Positions 53,795 through 63,819 of a stretch of 64,000 bases of DNA are shown here, piece after piece. Each line of letters starts with the position of its first letter. Position 1 is the first letter of the stretch. Below the pieces are notes generated by a model, which saw nothing but the letters and a program-made list of their open reading frames with translations, made no database searches and had not been told where the DNA came from. This stretch comes from Flammeovirga agarivorans (GTDB lineage: Bacteria; Bacteroidota; Bacteroidia; Cytophagales; Flammeovirgaceae): assembly GCF_012641475.1 (NCBI RefSeq), contig NZ_JABAIL010000004.1, forward strand, positions 1 through 64,000, written 5' to 3'. A program made the translations under genes and the position numbers.

Positions 53795-56569
53795 TTAAAC
53801 TACAACGTTTACAATTCTCTTTGGAACGAAGATAAACTTCTTCACAGGCTTACCATCCACCCATTTTTGTACAATCTCATTGGCGAATACCGCTTCTTTT
53901 GCTTCTTCTTGAGAGATGTCAACAGGTAAATCAAGTTTTACTCTCATTTTACCGTTAATTGAAACAGGGTAAGTATGAGAAGCTTCAACTAATAGTGAGG
54001 CATCAAATGATGGGAATTCAGCATTGATAATACTGTCTTGGTTTCCTAAAGCCTCATGCCATAGCTCTTCAGCAATGTGTGGGGCAAAAGGAGATAAGAT
54101 CACTAATAGTTTCTCTAATACTTCTTTTTTATGGCATTTAGCAGAGGCTAATTCATTAACACAAACCATAAATGCAGGAACTGTAGTGTTTAAGCTTAAG
54201 CTTTCCATATCTTCACCTGCTTTTTTGATTGTTTTGTGCAAGATCTTCAATTCTTCAGGAGTTGCTTTCTCATCAACAACTACCAATTGACCCGCATCGT
54301 TGTAGAACAATCTCCAAAGTTTACGTAAGAACTTCCAAACACCATCAATACCTTGCATTGACCATGGCTTTGATTGCTCAATTGGTCCTAAGAACATTTC
54401 GTATAAACGAAGAGTATCCGCACCATATTTCTCAATCACAACATCTGGGTTAACTACATTGTATTTAGATTTTGACATCTTTTCTACAACGTGTCCACAA
54501 ATGTATTTTCCATCTTCTAGAATGAATTCAGCATTCTCGTAATCTTTACGCCATTGCTTGAATTTTTCTGTATCTAATACGTCATTCTCAACGATGTTAA
54601 CATCAACGTATAAAGGTTGTACTTCATAGTCTTTCTTAAGACCGTGTGATACAAACTGGTTGGTACCTTTAACTCTGTAAACAAAGTTCGAACGACCTTG
54701 GATCATACCTTGGTTTACGATTCTTTGGAATGGCTCTTCATGACCGATGAAGCCCATATCGTATAAGAACATATTCCAGAATCTAGAGTACAATAAGTGG
54801 CCAGTAGCATGCTCTGTACCACCTACATATAAATCTACTTGGTTCCAGTATTCAGCAGCTTCTTTGCTTACGAAAGCCTCTTTATTTTGAGGATCCATAT
54901 AGCGTAAGAAGTACCAAGAAGAACCTGCCCAACCTGGCATTGTAGTTAATTCGTAATTGTATTGATTATCGAACTTCCAATCTTTAGCATTACCTAATGG
55001 AGGATCACCTTCTGGAGTAGGTAAGTAGTTTTCTACTTCTGGTAAATCCAATGGAAGTTGGTTGTCAGGAACTAAGTGAGGTGTACCGTCGTTGTCGAAA
55101 TAAACAGGAACTGGCTCACCCCAATAACGTTGACGAGAGAAAACAGCATCACGAATTCTAAAATTCACTTTCGCTTTACCTTTTCCTTCAGTAACTAATT
55201 TATCGATAGCTACTTTGATCGCTTCATCAGATTCTAAACCGTTAAGGAAACCTGAGTTGATCATTTTGCCTTTTTTCACTTCAGTAGGATCTTCCATGTC
55301 TTCAGTGCCTTCGATCACTCTTACGATAGGTAAGTCGAAGTTGTTTGCAAAACGGAAGTCTCTATCATCAGAAGATGGTACAGCCATAACGACACCAGTA
55401 CCATAACCTGCTAATACATAGTCAGCAATCCATAAAGGTACTTTCTCACCTGAAAGTGGATTGATAACGTAAGACCCTGTAAATACACCAGAAACAGTTT
55501 TAACATCAGATTGACGCTCTCTTTCAGATCTATTTTTTGCAGTCTCTACATATTCATCAACAGCAGCTTTTTGTTCAGCTGTAGTTAATTCTGGGATTAA
55601 TTCATGCTCAGGAGCAAGAACAACATAAGTAACACCGAAAGTAGTGTCAACTCTAGTAGTAAATGCAGTTAATGTAATATCACTATCTGCTACTTTAAAA
55701 TCGATTTCACAACCAATAGATTTACCAATCCAGTTACGTTGCATTTCTTTTAAAGCATCTGACCAGTTTAAGCCTTCTAAATTGTTCAATAGACGATCTG
55801 CATATGCAGTAATACGCATCATCCATTGTTTCATTTTTTTACGCTCAACTGGGTGTCCACCACGCTCAGAAACACCATCTTTAACTTCGTCATTTGCAAG
55901 TACAGTACCCAAAGCTGGACACCAGTTTACCATTGCTTCAGACAAGAAAGTTAAACGGTATTGTAATAAGATTTGAGATTGCTCTAATTCAGAGAAACCT
56001 TTCCATTCTTCAGCAGTGAATTGTGTTGCATCATCATCACATTCAGCATTGATTCCTGCAGAACCATTGGCTTTAAAATGAGCAACTAATTCAGAAATAT
56101 CTTTTGCTTTGTCAGCATCTTTATCATACCACGCATTGAATAATTGTTGGAAAATCCATTGTGTCCAACGGTAATATTCAGGAGATGATGTCTGAACTTC
56201 ACGGTTCCAGTCAAAGCTGAATCCGATTTTATTCATCTGACCTTTGAAAGTACTGATATTTGCCTCTGTAGTAATTGCAGGGTGTTGCCCTGTTTCAATG
56301 GCATATTGCTCAGCAGGAAGACCAAAAGAGTCAAAGCCCATTGGGTGAAGTACATTGAATCCTTTTAATCGTTTGAAACGAGAAACGATATCTGATGCAA
56401 TATATCCCATAGGGTGACCTACATGAAGGCCAGCTCCCGAAGGATAAGGGAACATATCCAATGCATAAAACTTAGGCTTATTTGTATCAACATCTGTTTT
56501 GTAGATGTTGTTATCTTGCCAATACTTTTGCCACTTAGGCTCAAATGAATTATGGTTAAATTCAGACAT
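53795..56569 (-). CDS. leuS: Leucyl-tRNA synthetase
   Basis: The 924-residue class I synthetase attaches leucine to tRNA-Leu. It has the HIGH motif as HVGH (49-52) in [14 protein letters not shown], the editing (CP1) domain with [11 protein letters not shown] and [10 protein letters not shown], and KMSKS at 697-701 in [10 protein letters not shown]. An anticodon-binding and C-terminal domain follow. Length is typical of Bacteroidota LeuS, which carry extra insertions. A TATCTTTG -7-like element on the minus strand lies at 56642-56649, about 75 bp upstream. Confidence 0.97.
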   Translation of the reverse strand: MSEFNHNSFEPKWQKYWQDNNIYKTDVDTNKPKFYALDMFPYPSGAGLHVGHPMGYIASDIVSRFKRLKGFNVLHPMGFDSFGLPAEQYAIETGQHPAITTEANISTFKGQMNKIGFSFDWNREVQTSSPEYYRWTQWIFQQLFNAWYDKDADKAKDISELVAHFKANGSAGINAECDDDATQFTAEEWKGFSELEQSQILLQYRLTFLSEAMVNWCPALGTVLANDEVKDGVSERGGHPVERKKMKQWMMRITAYADRLLNNLEGLNWSDALKEMQRNWIGKSIGCEIDFKVADSDITLTAFTTRVDTTFGVTYVVLAPEHELIPELTTAEQKAAVDEYVETAKNRSERERQSDVKTVSGVFTGSYVINPLSGEKVPLWIADYVLAGYGTGVVMAVPSSDDRDFRFANNFDLPIVRVIEGTEDMEDPTEVKKGKMINSGFLNGLESDEAIKVAIDKLVTEGKGKAKVNFRIRDAVFSRQRYWGEPVPVYFDNDGTPHLVPDNQLPLDLPEVENYLPTPEGDPPLGNAKDWKFDNQYNYELTTMPGWAGSSWYFLRYMDPQNKEAFVSKEAAEYWNQVDLYVGGTEHATGHLLYSRFWNMFLYDMGFIGHEEPFQRIVNQGMIQGRSNFVYRVKGTNQFVSHGLKKDYEVQPLYVDVNIVENDVLDTEKFKQWRKDYENAEFILEDGKYICGHVVEKMSKSKYNVVNPDVVIEKYGADTLRLYEMFLGPIEQSKPWSMQGIDGVWKFLRKLWRLFYNDAGQLVVVDEKATPEELKILHKTIKKAGEDMESLSLNTTVPAFMVCVNELASAKCHKKEVLEKLLVILSPFAPHIAEELWHEALGNQDSIINAEFPSFDASLLVEASHTYPVSINGKMRVKLDLPVDISQEEAKEAVFANEIVQKWVDGKPVKKFIFVPKRIVNVVV

Positions 56570-56641
56570 ACTTTATATTGTATTCTAAAAATGTAAATGC
56601 TTTATTGTTTGATTTCACAGGATTTCCTATAAAAAATCAAG

Positions 56642-56649
56642 CAAAGATA
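56642..56649 (-). promoter_or_regulatory. Candidate -7 element of leuS
   Basis: Minus strand reads TATCTTTG, an exact TAnnTTTG match. No TTG is seen at -33. Confidence 0.25.
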
Positions 56650-56724
56650 TAAATATTTACCTTTTGTTTGATGTCTGAATGAGGGGAATATCAGTTTTTC
56701 AAAAAAGAAAAAAATAAACGTTAA

Positions 56725-57177
56725 CTACAACACTTCTTTAACAGTAAATTTTCTACCATTAAAGGTCACTTCATCATTCTGAGATTTACCCACAAATAAT
56801 TTTCCAATAGGGGATTGAGTAGAGATGACAAATACCAATTGGTTATCGAATGTGACTTGCCCTAAACTTATCGAAAGGTAATACATTCCTACATTAGTCA
56901 TCACTAAACTTCCTGGTCCAATAGTCGTTTCATCATTCTCTTTTAATTCTTCAATAACGCGTAATAGTTGAAGGTTTTGAGATAGTTGTTCACCCATTTT
57001 TTCCTTTTCTAAATGGGCCATCGCTCTAGCAGTATCATGTTTGTCTCCAGCTGTACTTCTTGTTTCTGCATTCGCAGAATTCTGAGCAGAATTCATTGCT
57101 TCTTCGGCAGATTTAATTTTCTGTACTACAATTTCCTTACAATGGTTTTTTAATCTTGTTTTGAAATCTTTGTTCAT
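56725..57177 (-). CDS. GreA/GreB C-terminal-like protein, 150 residues
   Basis: The protein has an N-terminal helical half (AMNSAQNSANAETRSTAGDK, then LEKEKMGEQLSQNLQLL) and a C-terminal domain similar to the Gre factor C-terminus (STQSPIGKLFVGKSQNDEV, then RKFTVKEVL). Databases sometimes label relatives 3-oxoacyl-ACP synthase, which I consider wrong because no thiolase fold is present. A real transcript-cleavage role would need the long acidic coiled-coil tip, which is not obvious. It lies 52 bp after an AraC gene on the same strand and before leuS. Confidence 0.85.
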   Translation of the reverse strand: MNKDFKTRLKNHCKEIVVQKIKSAEEAMNSAQNSANAETRSTAGDKHDTARAMAHLEKEKMGEQLSQNLQLLRVIEELKENDETTIGPGSLVMTNVGMYYLSISLGQVTFDNQLVFVISTQSPIGKLFVGKSQNDEVTFNGRKFTVKEVL

Positions 57178-57229
57178 TTTATGTTTTGATAATAAGTACT
57201 GGAGAATGAATAATAGTTTACGATAATAA

Positions 57230-58180
57230 TCATTTCTTCCTCAATTCTGTTGCAGTGATCCCAAATTTTTCAAGAATACTTTTTGATAAATGTCCTATGT
57301 CACTGAAACCATATTCATTAGCGATTTGTCCTAATGTCTTATTTGTATGTAGAATTTCTTCTTTGGCTTTAAGTATTCTTTGTTCTTTGTAGTACTTATA
57401 GATGGTAATATTAAAAAGGTCCTTAAAGATAGTAGTCAGTCGATTTTTATTGATACCATATTTTTTGGCTAACTCTTCTAATTTAGGTTTCTCCTTAAGG
57501 TTTTTCTCAATATTATCTTTAATCAAATAAGCACTTTCAATTTCGTTGTCCTGAAAAATGGAATTAATAAATGAATCTTCAGCGGAGTAAAAAATGCTTT
57601 TAATAATAATCGCAAGCTCATTAATTTTCCCAAAAATCCATTGTTTTTTATACTTGTCATGAATCAATTTTCTGGCACTATCAGAAAGTGATAATTTCCA
57701 GTTGATCATATTTTCATTACCTGTATGATAAAAAAATGAATTGGTTCTGTCTACAATTTCTAATATGTCATCTCCTAATCGCTTACGATTAAAGTGACAG
57801 ACAACAGAGTTTTTAAGCGTATTTTCTTTATATGAGAGTCGAACACTTTCAGTTCCTTTGAGTAATACAAAACCATTAGGAATACCAAATTCGAATTTTA
57901 CTTTTCCATTATCATATAAGACGTTGTTCTCAAAACAAATAATGGTGAAATCAAATTCTTTATCATTACTCAAGGTTACTGTATAGTCTTTTTTGTTGAA
58001 GTGTTTATGAGCAATGATTCTAATATTTTTGAAATGATCTAATATAACCGAGACACCATTGAAATAATCATTATCAGCTTCTACTAAATAACCATCTTTG
58101 ATTTTAGCACCGATGTTTTCAGCAAAGAATTCTATATAGGGTTTGTCTTTGGGTTTATTGTTAAATGAAAATCTACTCAT
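57230..58180 (-). CDS. AraC-family transcriptional regulator
   Basis: The 316-residue protein ends in an AraC-type double helix-turn-helix (ELAKKYGINKNRLTTIFKDLF then LGQIANEYGFSDIGHLSKS, about 230-310). The N-terminal 200 residues are beta-rich with no recognised sensor domain. It is followed by the Gre-like gene (52 bp) on the same strand and is preceded by lysA with its own terminator between. Signal unknown. Confidence 0.9.
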   Translation of the reverse strand: MSRFSFNNKPKDKPYIEFFAENIGAKIKDGYLVEADNDYFNGVSVILDHFKNIRIIAHKHFNKKDYTVTLSNDKEFDFTIICFENNVLYDNGKVKFEFGIPNGFVLLKGTESVRLSYKENTLKNSVVCHFNRKRLGDDILEIVDRTNSFFYHTGNENMINWKLSLSDSARKLIHDKYKKQWIFGKINELAIIIKSIFYSAEDSFINSIFQDNEIESAYLIKDNIEKNLKEKPKLEELAKKYGINKNRLTTIFKDLFNITIYKYYKEQRILKAKEEILHTNKTLGQIANEYGFSDIGHLSKSILEKFGITATELRKK

Positions 58181-58294
58181 AATTATCTATTCCAAATCAA
58201 TATCGAATATATAGTGCAATAAAGTAATGTAGTGTTTATGATAAAGGGTGAATTTTACTTATATAATATACTAAGAAATTATAGTTTTTGATAA

Positions 58295-58321
58295 CAAAAA
58301 AAGGCGTACTCTCGTACGCCT
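58295..58321 (-). terminator. Intrinsic terminator of lysA
   Basis: Eight-bp GC-rich stem AGGCGTAC / GTACGCCT with a four-base loop; the minus strand has a T-run after it. Confidence 0.88.
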
Positions 58322-58347
58322 CTTCGATTTATGTGAGTTGTTTATAA

Positions 58348-59625
58348 CTATTCTTCAGTAGATACTATTTCTTCTGAAGATTCAATGTTGATATTGGAAA
58401 AAATATCTACTTGACCTCTTGTTAGGTCCTCTAGAGTTTCTCTTTCTCTAATTAAATGAGCTTCACCATTGTAGACCAATACTTCTGCAGGTCTAAAACG
58501 AGAGTTATAATTAGAAGCCATGCTGTAAGAATAAGCACCAGCATTTTGGATAGATAAAATATCACCAACGCGGATCTCATTGATCTTTCTGTCGTATCCA
58601 AATGTATCTGTTTCACAAATGTAACCTACAACATCGTAGACTCTGTTTGGTCCTTGAGGATTAGATACATTAATGATGTGATGGTAAGCATCATACATCA
58701 TTGGTCTGATTAAGTGATTTAGACCTGAATTAACTCCAGCAAATACAGCAGCAGGTGAGTGCTTTAATACATTCACTTTCGTCAGTAAATGACCAGATTC
58801 TGAAACTAGATATTTACCTGGCTCAAACCAAAGTTCCAAGTCTCTACCATAACTCTTACAAAATTCTTTGAAAGCAGCAGACATCTTCTTACCAAGTTCA
58901 GGAATGTTTGTAACAATATCCTCTTCTTTGTAAGCTACTTTAAATCCAGATCCTAAATCAATAAATTGAAGATTAGGGAAATCCTTAGCACAATCAAACA
59001 TAACGTTGGCAGCCATAAGGAATACTTCTGAATCTAAGATATCCGAACCAGAGTGCATATGTAATCCCACCACATTAATATTGTGGCTTTCTACTACTTT
59101 CTTAACATGCGACATCTGGAAAATAGAAATACCAAATTTTGAACCGATATGTCCTACTTGAATTTTAGCATTTCCACCAGCTGTAATATGCGGATTAATA
59201 CGAATAGCACAAGGTACTGTACCTTCATAAACATCACCAAAATGCTCTAAAACAGCAATATTGTCTATATTAATAACAACACCTAAAGAAACAGCCTCTT
59301 GAATTTCATCAAAAGAAACTGAGTTAGGAGTGAATAGAATTCTTTCCTTTGGGAATCCTGCCTTAAGACCTAATAATACTTCTTGAATTGAAACACAGTC
59401 AAGGTCAACTTTATGTGCTTTCATCAATTTCAAGATACTAAGATTCGAAAGGGATTTCATCGCATATTTAATGCGAAGATTTACACCACTAAATGAATTT
59501 CTTAGTGTATTAATTTGCGAAACAATTTTATCAGCGTCATAAACATATAACGGTGTTTGAAATTGATTTGCTATATCTTCAACAGGTAAACCTTGAATTG
59601 TATATTCTGAATTATTTAATTCCAT
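58348..59625 (-). CDS. lysA: Diaminopimelate decarboxylase
   Basis: The 425-residue alanine-racemase-fold enzyme makes lysine from meso-diaminopimelate. The PLP-binding Lys57 is in YAMKSLSN, and HMHSGSDI and DLGSGF are typical phosphate- and substrate-binding segments. The C-terminal CETDTFGYDR holds the conserved Cys at the dimer active site, followed by a Tyr in NAGAYSYSM. Last step of lysine synthesis. A minus-strand TACTTTTG -7-like element lies at 59665-59672, about 40 bp upstream. It is divergent from the serpin gene. Confidence 0.95.
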   Translation of the reverse strand: MELNNSEYTIQGLPVEDIANQFQTPLYVYDADKIVSQINTLRNSFSGVNLRIKYAMKSLSNLSILKLMKAHKVDLDCVSIQEVLLGLKAGFPKERILFTPNSVSFDEIQEAVSLGVVINIDNIAVLEHFGDVYEGTVPCAIRINPHITAGGNAKIQVGHIGSKFGISIFQMSHVKKVVESHNINVVGLHMHSGSDILDSEVFLMAANVMFDCAKDFPNLQFIDLGSGFKVAYKEEDIVTNIPELGKKMSAAFKEFCKSYGRDLELWFEPGKYLVSESGHLLTKVNVLKHSPAAVFAGVNSGLNHLIRPMMYDAYHHIINVSNPQGPNRVYDVVGYICETDTFGYDRKINEIRVGDILSIQNAGAYSYSMASNYNSRFRPAEVLVYNGEAHLIRERETLEDLTRGQVDIFSNINIESSEEIVSTEE

Positions 59626-59664
59626 TTTCGGGAAGAATTATTTTTTGATAACTTCTTGATGAAA

Positions 59665-59672
59665 CAAAAGTA
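59665..59672 (-). promoter_or_regulatory. Candidate -7 element of lysA
   Basis: Minus strand reads TACTTTTG, an exact TAnnTTTG match, 40-47 bp upstream of the start. No clear TTG at -33. Confidence 0.3.
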
Positions 59673-59788
59673 GAGAGATTTTTGTACTACACCATATAAT
59701 TTGATTTAATTGACAAAAATAACAACAACTGTTTCAAATAAAACATACTGTTATTTATCTAGTAAATCTCATGATAATTAATAAGAAT

Positions 59789-60934
59789 ATGAAATCTAAA
59801 TTACTCCCATTATTTACCAGTCTTTTATTAGTGCTAAATACTATCCATGTGATTGCTCAAGACAATTGGATGATGCTAAAACAAATCCATAAAAATGAGA
59901 ATGTTGTCATTTCTCCATATAGTGTAAATTCAGCTTTAGGTATGCTTTCAATGGTTACTAGTGATGAAACACAACAAGAAATATTGAATTACTTGGAAGT
60001 GAAAGATGAGAAACAACTCAAGAAAAAAGTAGAAGCAAAGCATCAACTATTCACTACAAAGCAAAATGTTGACCTTAGTATTGCAAATGGAATTTGGTAC
60101 GATAAGCAATATAAATTAATTCCTACCACCAAAAAAGATCTGATTTCTACATTTGATGCTGAAATAAAAGGTGTGAACTTTTATCAATCTGAAAAAGTAA
60201 AAACACAAATAAATGATTGGGTGGATAAAAAAACAGAAGGGGAAATTGATCAAATCATTTCGGAAGTAACAAAAGATGACCGAATGATTTTAGTGAATAC
60301 GGTTTTCTTCGATGCTGAATGGTCTCAGAATTTTGATGAAAAGGCGACAAGAAAAGGAGAATTTAAGTTAACAAATGGAGAAGTAAAACAAATTGATTTC
60401 CTTACTGATAATGCAAGATTTACTAAGAATTATAGTGATGATAACATTAAAGTATTATCCTTGCTATATAAAGAAGCGGAATTTGAATTGGTTTTATTAA
60501 TGCCAACTCAAGGAAAACTAGAAGAATTTCTGGATGGTTTGAATGAGCAAAAGGTATTAGACTATCAATCAAAAATGAAACCTTCTGAAGTTTTCTTTAA
60601 AATGCCTAAAACAAAAATAACCTTTGAAAAAGATCTTATCGCCAATTTAAAGAGTAGTGGTATAGAAAGAGCATTTTTCTCAGGTCAGGCACAGTTTGGT
60701 AACTTCTCAAAAAGTGCTGCCAAAGACTTATATGTATCACAAGTAATGCACAAGACGGTAGTCACCTTTTCAGAATCGGGGACTAAAGCAGCAGCAGCTA
60801 CAGCAATAAGTGTCTCTCGAAGCGCATTAAACCCAAAGAAAAAAGAATTCTATTTTAATCAACCTTTTATATTTCTGATTCAAGAAGTAAAAACAAAAGA
60901 AGTTCTTTTTATGGGTACTGTGGAAACACCATAA
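59789..60934 (+). CDS. Secreted serpin (serine protease inhibitor)
   Basis: From ATG 59789 the product is 381 residues with signal MKSKLLPLFTSLLLVLNTIHVIAQ; ATG 59771 in the same frame would add six residues. The serpin fold is shown by VVISPYSVNSALGMLSM, FFDAEWSQNFDEKATRKGEF, ELVLLMPTQG and the C-terminal FYFNQPFIFLIQEV. The reactive-centre hinge ESGTKAAAATA (329-339) keeps the small residues of inhibitory serpins. Counting Gly331 as P15 places P1 at Ser345, with Arg344 at P2. It probably inhibits a serine or cysteine protease outside the cell or in the periplasm. Confidence 0.94.
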   Translation: MKSKLLPLFTSLLLVLNTIHVIAQDNWMMLKQIHKNENVVISPYSVNSALGMLSMVTSDETQQEILNYLEVKDEKQLKKKVEAKHQLFTTKQNVDLSIANGIWYDKQYKLIPTTKKDLISTFDAEIKGVNFYQSEKVKTQINDWVDKKTEGEIDQIISEVTKDDRMILVNTVFFDAEWSQNFDEKATRKGEFKLTNGEVKQIDFLTDNARFTKNYSDDNIKVLSLLYKEAEFELVLLMPTQGKLEEFLDGLNEQKVLDYQSKMKPSEVFFKMPKTKITFEKDLIANLKSSGIERAFFSGQAQFGNFSKSAAKDLYVSQVMHKTVVTFSESGTKAAAATAISVSRSALNPKKKEFYFNQPFIFLIQEVKTKEVLFMGTVETP

Positions 60935-60971
60935 AAAAAAGAGCTATCGAATTAACGATAGCTCTTTTTTT
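60935..60971. terminator. Bidirectional terminator between serpin and Sel1 genes
   Basis: Stem AAAGAGCTATCG / CGATAGCTCTTT with a six-base loop and long A- and T-runs. Confidence 0.92.
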
Positions 60972-62997
60972 AATTCAAACAAAGGTTTTCGTATTTCTCT
61001 TCGATTGGAATTCCTATTGCTTTTGCTTTTTGAAAGACATTACAAGCTTTGTATTTATCTCCTTTCTTAAAAAGCAAAATTGCTTGTGTATAGAACAACT
61101 CACCTTTGATAGTTGAGTAGCTCTCTTTAAAATCTTTAATCTGACTGAAATCATCAGCTTTTGCCAATGCGATATCAATTTGTAATAATGCACTATTGAT
61201 TTCTCCTAATTCAGCATAAGCATTCGCTTGTTTATTGATGACTTCTATAAATTCTTTATGATTACCTTCCGCTTCATCGAAAGTTTTAATATATAAATCG
61301 TATTGTTTGATTGCCTCTACAGTTTTTCCATTTTGTTGATGGATATTGCCCATTAATAAATAGGCCTGAGGGTCTGGATTTGTATTATCACTGTTGATAT
61401 GAGTAGCCGAAACCATATAAGCATTGGCATACTGCATGGCATCATCTTCTTTACTGATACCTCTAGATGTAAGTGATTTTGTATTCAAGCTTGCATTTTC
61501 AGAATATAACTGAGCCATTCTTAAATTGGCTTCTTGACTGCCCAAAGCTAGTGCTTTCTTATAGTGTTCCTCTGCTTTATTGATATCACCGACCATCTGA
61601 CATTTTCCATCTTTAAAAATATCACCTAAATAGAGTTCAGCTTCTGCACTATTTTGATTACCCGCTTTTTGTAGCCAGTTGATGGCAGCTGCTTGATCAT
61701 TTTTATAATAATACTTTCCAAGCATCAATTGTGCATTCAAATCTCCTTGATTCGCCTTGTAAGTGGCATACTCAAGGTCAGTAGCATCGATATATTGATC
61801 GATATTTAATGTTTTTAGTCGGGCAGATGCTGCTTCAACTCCATGGTTCGCCGCTTTGATATACCAACGGACAGCTCTTTCTTCACTTTTCTGAACACCA
61901 ACACCACCTTCATACATTGTGCCTAGCAAGTATTCTGCAGAATCGGAACCTACATAAGCCGCTTGTCTTCTCCATTTAAATGCAGCTGTTGTACTTTTCT
62001 TTAAGGGAGGTGTTCCGCTTAAATATAAGTTGGCTAAAGTAAGCATTGCTGGCTGGTAATCTTGTAATGCTGAGCGTTGGCACATTTCTAAAGCTTTAGA
62101 CTTTTCTTCTTCGTTTTTACTTAATAGTAAGTATAAAGTATATTGTGCCTCGGCATTATTTAAAGTAATCGCCTGATACTTCAGATAATTAATATCGTCT
62201 TCAGAAACAAAAGTTTTGATATCCATTGTTTCTAACATATCTGTTGCAGGCTTTACACCGTGATTGGAAGCATTTATAAGATAATGTATTGCTTTTCTTG
62301 AGTCTTTAATTCCTAAAAGACCATTTTTATAAAATAACGCCAATTCATAATCGGCTTCGGGGAAGTCTTTTTTAGAAGCTCTATTAAAATAGTCAAAGCT
62401 CTTTTTAAGATCCTTGTCTACTTCTTTACCATTTTTATAAGCTAAACCTAATTGGTAGTCTGACTCAGCAGATCCGTTTTCTCCTAAATATTTTTGATAA
62501 AAAATATCTGACTTGTCGGGATAATCGGCTACTGGTAATTTTTTTAATGCTAGTTCTGATTTTTCTATTCCTCCATCTAAAGCTCGAAGGTAAAAGTAGA
62601 TAGCTTCATTTTCGTCTTTAGTGACATTCTTGCCATCTTCATAAATAGTACCTAATTGATAGCTGGCTTCTGCGGCTCCACCTTTTGAAGCTATTTTTAA
62701 AAGTTTGATCGCATCACCATATTCATTTTTAGACATTTTGATGTCCGCTAATGCTAATGAAGCGTCAACATGACCTAATTGAGCTGCTTTTTCATAATAT
62801 GAAGCCGCCTTTTTTAGGTTTACTTTTTCAATTTCTCCTTTTTGATAAGCTTGCCCTAACTGATACCAGCTTTCAGCATCATTATTATATTTTGCTTGTT
62901 TTTTTAACTGATCTATGCTTTGACCTAAAACGTTTGTTGTTCCAAAAACTAGCAGGGTGATTACCGATACGTAAATATATATATTCCTAATTCTCAT
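60970..62997 (-). CDS. Secreted Sel1-like/TPR repeat protein
   Basis: The 675-residue protein has a signal peptide (cleavage near VLGQ). It is then built from Sel1-like repeats of about 36 residues such as AASYYEKAAQLGHVDASLALAD and YYLGTMYEGGVGVQKSEERAVRWYIKAA, with TPR-type helices in the last 150 residues. Such solenoids mediate protein contacts. It sits next to outer-membrane barrel genes (divergent) but no partner is evident. Confidence 0.9.
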   Translation of the reverse strand: MRIRNIYIYVSVITLLVFGTTNVLGQSIDQLKKQAKYNNDAESWYQLGQAYQKGEIEKVNLKKAASYYEKAAQLGHVDASLALADIKMSKNEYGDAIKLLKIASKGGAAEASYQLGTIYEDGKNVTKDENEAIYFYLRALDGGIEKSELALKKLPVADYPDKSDIFYQKYLGENGSAESDYQLGLAYKNGKEVDKDLKKSFDYFNRASKKDFPEADYELALFYKNGLLGIKDSRKAIHYLINASNHGVKPATDMLETMDIKTFVSEDDINYLKYQAITLNNAEAQYTLYLLLSKNEEEKSKALEMCQRSALQDYQPAMLTLANLYLSGTPPLKKSTTAAFKWRRQAAYVGSDSAEYLLGTMYEGGVGVQKSEERAVRWYIKAANHGVEAASARLKTLNIDQYIDATDLEYATYKANQGDLNAQLMLGKYYYKNDQAAAINWLQKAGNQNSAEAELYLGDIFKDGKCQMVGDINKAEEHYKKALALGSQEANLRMAQLYSENASLNTKSLTSRGISKEDDAMQYANAYMVSATHINSDNTNPDPQAYLLMGNIHQQNGKTVEAIKQYDLYIKTFDEAEGNHKEFIEVINKQANAYAELGEINSALLQIDIALAKADDFSQIKDFKESYSTIKGELFYTQAILLFKKGDKYKACNVFQKAKAIGIPIEEKYENLCLN

Positions 62998-63130
62998 TCG
63001 ATTTGATCTCTTTGTTAGAGATGGGCTTATTATTCCTTACAACTATAACTATTGGACTATGGTTTTTCTTGTATACTCATGCGTTTTTTTTTAGAAAAAT
63101 CTCTTATTTTAAAAAGAATTACAGATTAAT

Positions 63131-63817
63131 ATGAAATTGTACATGACTAAAACCATATTCAGGGTTGTGATATTTTTAGCTGCCGTTTGTTTTCTTATGC
63201 CTAAACCAGATGTTTTTGCACAAGATTCTCTTGGTACAGCGATGAAAAAAGGGAGGGTGCTTTTGTCATTATCATCTTCTACAGATGCGATCAACTATTA
63301 TGATAACTCAATAAATTCTAAAGCAATTGGAGGGCAGACAGGGTTTGATTTAAAAACGGATGCACATTTTTTTCTAAGGGATAATTTTAGCCTTGGCGGT
63401 CGACTAGAATTGACAAGAGGGGAAACTCAAAACTATGTTTCCAATGAAGAAGAGACCTTCAAAGTAAGTATGGTATTTAGAAGATATTTTTCAAAAGTTT
63501 CCAATGGTGGGTTATATCCAGAAGTAACTGTCACTTATGGTAGAAATATATTCAATACACAATTTTTACAACCGCCTTCACCGATTAATCAAAGCTTCCA
63601 AGGGAATTTACTTGGTGGAGGTGTTGGTGTTGGTTTTACATACTTAGTAAAACAGCATTTTGGAATAGATGTGGGTTTGTCTTACAGTTTTTACAGGGTT
63701 TTTGGAGAAACTGTAGATCATGTCATCGATACAACAACAAAAGATGCATTTACAGAAATCAATGTGTCGTTCCGAGTTGGCTTTGTTATTTTACTTCATA
63801 AAAACACAATAGAATAA
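63131..63817 (+). CDS. Outer-membrane beta-barrel protein
   Basis: The 228-residue protein has a signal peptide ending VFAQ; ATG 63143 is an alternative start. Repeated strand pairs (GGRLELTRGETQNYV, YPEVTVTYGRNIF, GGGVGVGFTYLV, DVGLSYSFYRVFGE) show an 8- to 10-strand barrel. The next gene starts 2 bp after its stop, so they are co-transcribed. Ligand unknown. Confidence 0.85.
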   Translation: MKLYMTKTIFRVVIFLAAVCFLMPKPDVFAQDSLGTAMKKGRVLLSLSSSTDAINYYDNSINSKAIGGQTGFDLKTDAHFFLRDNFSLGGRLELTRGETQNYVSNEEETFKVSMVFRRYFSKVSNGGLYPEVTVTYGRNIFNTQFLQPPSPINQSFQGNLLGGGVGVGFTYLVKQHFGIDVGLSYSFYRVFGETVDHVIDTTTKDAFTEINVSFRVGFVILLHKNTIE

Positions 63818-63819
63818 TC

